This document shows positions 44,008 to 46,645 of a stretch of 46,645 bases of DNA, in pieces. Under the pieces are notes generated by a model. It was not told the DNA's origin. It did no database searches and saw only the letters and a program-made list of their open reading frames with translations. The stretch's first letter is position 1. Each line of letters starts with the position of its first letter. Source of the DNA: Eubacteriales bacterium (GTDB taxonomy: Bacteria; Bacillota; Clostridia; Christensenellales; CAG-138); contig JAJFTZ010000008.1 of NCBI GenBank assembly GCA_021372675.1, positions 1 through 46,645 of the forward strand, written 5' to 3'. A program made the position numbers and the translations under genes.

Positions 44008-45213
44008 TTACGGCTTCACGTACCTTTGCCCGGCGCCTAAGGTATCCGTCGCGTTTTTCGCGCGCACCACGGCGCGGTCGCCGCTGACGCCCAAAACCTC
44101 CACCTCGATACGCGCCGTGCCGTCCGCCATCACGATCGTAAGCCCCGGCACGCCGTCCTCGACCGTGAGCGCGCTAAGCGGCACGTCGAAGCCCGTCGCG
44201 TCCTTGACGACGGTGGCCTTGAGGCTTCGCGCGTTCAAAAGCGCGCCCATGTCCTCGTGAAATTGTATAAGGTTCACCACGCCCGTCTGATCTATGACGG
44301 GCGCGAGCGCGGTACCCGTATAGGGCCTGTCGAGATAGCCGTCGAACACCACCGTATACTGCTCGCCCGCCGCCACGCGAAACGGTTCGCTCGCGGGGGT
44401 GACGAACGCGATGTACCAGTTTTGCCCGTCCACGATGCGGTAAAGAAGGTTGCCCGTAACGGCGCCCGTGCCGCCCGCCGCGGCCTTTACAACCGATTTT
44501 ACGAGGTCCGCGTTTACATTGGAGAGCTTGGCGGCGTTTAAAACATCCTCGTAGCCGTCGAAATAAAAGCTGACCACGCCGTCGCGCACGGCGGCAACGT
44601 CGCTTTTCCATGCCGCGAGAAGGTCGATCTGCTGCTGCTCTGCCGCGTAAAGCGCGCTGAGCGCCTCGGTGGGCTGTACATTGGCCTTTAGATATTCGGA
44701 GCGCTGCCTCAATAAGCTTATAAGCTCGTTCTGAATCGTGAGAAGGTCGCCCGCGCCGGCTTTCATGGTGAGCGCCGCAAGCTGCTCCTTCTTTTGGCCG
44801 ATTTGGAGCGTGATGTTCTCGAGGCCCGGGTTGGCAATGCCCTCGAGCTGATGCAGCTGCTCCGCGAGTACGGCGCGCTGCGCGCGCACGACCGCCTGCG
44901 TCATTTCGTCGCTGTAGCCCCATTTGTACACCGTGGCGACGGGCGTGCCGCTGGTGACGGACGCGCCCTCGTTCACGAGGTAATCCACCCTGTCGTAGCG
45001 GTCCACGGAAACGGCGGCCTCGTCGCGTATGGCGGCGGCGCTCACGCTTAGCTCCATGCGCAGGCTGCTCTCGGAAAGTATTCCCTCGCCCTTCCCGTTC
45101 GCAAGCACCGCGACCAGCGTCACGACGAGCGCGAAAAGGAGGCAAAGAAACACATAAAAACGCGTTTTAAACTTTTTTTTCTGCCTGACGATGCGAAGCT
45201 CCCTCCCCGTCAT
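44008..45213 (-). CDS. HlyD-like membrane adaptor in the division cluster
   Basis: A 401-residue protein with an N-terminal transmembrane segment (about 18-38). A biotinyl/barrel-sandwich region (about 60-100 and 200-220), a central coiled coil (about 105-190, VVRAQRAVLAEQLHQL) and a beta-barrel region (about 245-400) follow, the order of membrane-fusion proteins (HlyD type). No transporter or outer-membrane partner is next to it, and its close place beside ylmE and sepF is shared in other Clostridia. The role may therefore concern the envelope or division. It overlaps the preceding dUTPase gene by 4 bp (ATGA). Confidence 0.78.
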   Translation of the reverse strand: MTGRELRIVRQKKKFKTRFYVFLCLLFALVVTLVAVLANGKGEGILSESSLRMELSVSAAAIRDEAAVSVDRYDRVDYLVNEGASVTSGTPVATVYKWGYSDEMTQAVVRAQRAVLAEQLHQLEGIANPGLENITLQIGQKKEQLAALTMKAGAGDLLTIQNELISLLRQRSEYLKANVQPTEALSALYAAEQQQIDLLAAWKSDVAAVRDGVVSFYFDGYEDVLNAAKLSNVNADLVKSVVKAAAGGTGAVTGNLLYRIVDGQNWYIAFVTPASEPFRVAAGEQYTVVFDGYLDRPYTGTALAPVIDQTGVVNLIQFHEDMGALLNARSLKATVVKDATGFDVPLSALTVEDGVPGLTIVMADGTARIEVEVLGVSGDRAVVRAKNATDTLGAGQRYVKP

Positions 45214-45572
45214 TCGTTAAGGGCATATCCCTTTTTCGTAGAAAGGCCGTTCTGCCTGTTGAAATTCTCCCGGTTTTTGGAAGCGTAAACCTCGTAGAGC
45301 TCGTCCGGCGTGAACCCGGCCCTCAGGCACATGCTCACGTAAAAATGCAGCACATCCACAAGCTCCTCCTTCACGGCGGCGGGGTCGATCTCCTTTTTAT
45401 TCTTCCACCACTTGAAGTTGACCTCGTTTAAAAGCTCAGAAAGCTCCGCGGTGATGGCCAGAACGTCCTTCTGCATCCATTCCTCGAAGCCGATGCCCTC
45501 CAAGCCCCGGCGGCGCGTGATATCGTCGTCGAGCGCTTTCTGCATCCGGAAGATCATGTCAAGCTTGTCCAT
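45210..45572 (-). CDS. All-alpha dUTPase/MazG-like nucleotide pyrophosphohydrolase
   Basis: A 120-residue helical protein of the dUTPase_2 type. The metal-binding acidic residues are in ITAELSELLNEV and KEELVDVLHFYVSMC, with the conserved FKWWKNKKEID between them. It would hydrolyse dUTP to dUMP and pyrophosphate, keeping uracil out of DNA and supplying dUMP. Other pyrophosphohydrolases share the fold. The ATG at 45572 is preferred; GGGGGG lies nine bases upstream. It overlaps the HlyD-like gene and follows the M16 peptidase. Confidence 0.85.
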   Translation of the reverse strand: MDKLDMIFRMQKALDDDITRRRGLEGIGFEEWMQKDVLAITAELSELLNEVNFKWWKNKKEIDPAAVKEELVDVLHFYVSMCLRAGFTPDELYEVYASKNRENFNRQNGLSTKKGYALNE

Positions 45573-45621
45573 TGCGATCGTTCCCCCCAACCAAATTCTG
45601 AAGTATCTTGGTGGAACAATT

Positions 45622-46645
45622 TTACCACTCCATGATGCGTTTTTCTATATCCTTTTCCCGCTCGCTCATGCGGCCCACGAACGCGCCGCAGATGCGGTTG
45701 CGGTCGAACACGTAGGGGAGAATGGCGCGCACGTCGTCCATCGTCACGCGCTCGATGCGCTCCATGATCTCCTGCTCAGTGTAGACCTTTCCGCGTAAAA
45801 GCTCTGCCTTGCCGATGGCGTTCGAGCGCGCGGAGGTGCTTTCCTGCCCGAGCATGTAGCTGCCCTTGAGCTGCTCCTTGCTGCGCTTGAACTCCTCCGC
45901 CGTGATACCGTTTTTCAAAAGCTCGTCGAGCTCAAGAAGCATCAGCTTTACGACCTCCTCCGCCTGTTTTTCGCCCGTGCCGGCGTAGAGGGCGAAATAG
46001 CCCGCGTCCGCGTAGGCCGAGGGGTAGGAGTAAATAGAATACGCGAGCCCGCGCTCCTCGCGGATGTTTTGGAAAAGCCGCGAGCTCATGCTGCCGCCGA
46101 GGGCGTTGTTGAGCACGAAAAGCGGGTATTGGCGGTCGTCGTCGTTTTTGTAGCCGGGAAAGCCGAGGCATATGTGCACCTGTTCCACGTCCTTCTCCAA
46201 GGCCTTGAACGCACGCTTGTCGGTGATCTCACACGCGGGGCCGGGCTTGTTAAAAGACGCCGCGTCGCCCGAGAAGCACCGGTTCACCGCGTCTAAAAGC
46301 GCCTCGCGCTCGAAGTTGCCCGCGCAGGAAACCACGATGTTATCGGGCACGTAGTGCCTGTCCATATAATCGACAATGCCCTCGCGCGTGAAGGAGCGCA
46401 CGCTCGCCTCCGTGCCCAAAATGGGCTTTGCGTAGGCCGAACTGCCGTGCACGATGGAGGAAAGCGCCTCGTGCACGAGGTCCTCGGGCGTATCCTCCAC
46501 CATTAAAATTTCCTCGCACACCACGCCCTTTTCCTTTTCGATGTCGGCGGGATCGAACTTGGAGTGGCGAAGGAGGTCGCTCAACACGTCGGCGGCGATA
46601 GGAAGATGCTCGTCGAGCACCTTGGCGTAGAGGCAGGTGCATTCC
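45622..46645 (-). CDS. M16-family zinc peptidase (5' end cut by window edge)
   Basis: The frame is open to the right edge (341 codons seen) and continues past it. Visible are ECTCLYAKVLDEHLPIAADV, the region after the HxxEH zinc site, VVCEEILMVEDTPEDLVHE with the third zinc-ligand glutamate, and the second M16 domain with NNALGGSMSSRLFQNIREERGLAYSI. The HxxEH motif would lie upstream of the window. Such proteins act as peptidases of small peptides or as clamshell processing enzymes; in Firmicutes the substrate is usually unknown. It is the first visible gene of the ylmE-sepF transcription unit. Confidence 0.9.
   Translation of the reverse strand, partial: ECTCLYAKVLDEHLPIAADVLSDLLRHSKFDPADIEKEKGVVCEEILMVEDTPEDLVHEALSSIVHGSSAYAKPILGTEASVRSFTREGIVDYMDRHYVPDNIVVSCAGNFEREALLDAVNRCFSGDAASFNKPGPACEITDKRAFKALEKDVEQVHICLGFPGYKNDDDRQYPLFVLNNALGGSMSSRLFQNIREERGLAYSIYSYPSAYADAGYFALYAGTGEKQAEEVVKLMLLELDELLKNGITAEEFKRSKEQLKGSYMLGQESTSARSNAIGKAELLRGKVYTEQEIMERIERVTMDDVRAILPYVFDRNRICGAFVGRMSEREKDIEKRIMEW

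Overview
This window looks like chromosomal DNA from a GC-rich, anaerobic, endospore-forming member of the Clostridia. The evidence is a spoVAC/AD/AE cluster, Rex, a NuoE/HndB/NuoF electron-transfer module, an ECF-type transporter subunit beside type III pantothenate kinase, and a ylmE-sepF-divIVA cell-division cluster. No rRNA, tRNA, CRISPR array, phage module or transposase gene was seen. Most genes are on the minus strand.

Layout. 1-1107: end-truncated membrane protein with a very acidic tail built on a 114-bp tandem repeat, read from a consensus promoter. 1505-7927: four-domain sulfur-transfer oxidoreductase, ABC exporter, pgsA and a VanW-family lipoprotein. 8061-9948: GntR/FCD regulator and an orphan DNA methyltransferase. 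9958-11833: leader region and a short threonyl-tRNA synthetase. 11902-13301: rex and a nitroreductase. 13353-19141: uvrA, a NUDIX gene inside a 66-bp direct repeat, uvrB and a Dabb protein. 19325-24917: small membrane protein, C39-like surface protease, coaX, an ECF S component and a second VanW protein. 24974-27146: spoVA operon including two micro-genes. 27282-34100: MATE exporter, a hydrogenase-type NADH module without its catalytic subunit, and a YgiQ-type radical SAM protein. 34180-41994: a 2604-residue cyclic beta-1,2-glucan synthase. 42014-42359: a structured element with terminal inverted repeats. 42397-46645: a short DivIVA-domain protein, sepF, ylmE, a HlyD-like adaptor, an all-alpha dUTPase and a truncated M16 peptidase.

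The strongest unusual signal is upstream of thrS. A TTGACA-17-TAGAAT promoter reads into an 11-codon ORF, MRLLYATTATG, with three ACC threonine codons. The Thr-codon segment can pair with a downstream segment, that segment can pair instead with the 5' arm of a rho-independent terminator, and the terminator itself is an 11-bp stem with a T tract. This is the layout of ribosome-mediated transcription attenuation, where a T-box would be expected in Firmicutes. The enzyme it precedes lacks the TGS domain and the His-rich core of the editing domain, so it may be an inducible, editing-deficient ThrRS paralog.

The second strong signal is at the 3' end of uvrB. Its last 66 bp are repeated exactly 600 bp away, on the far side of an AT-richer NUDIX gene, and both copies encode the same in-frame C-terminal tail and stop. 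This resembles a cassette that entered the uvrB end and rebuilt the gene.
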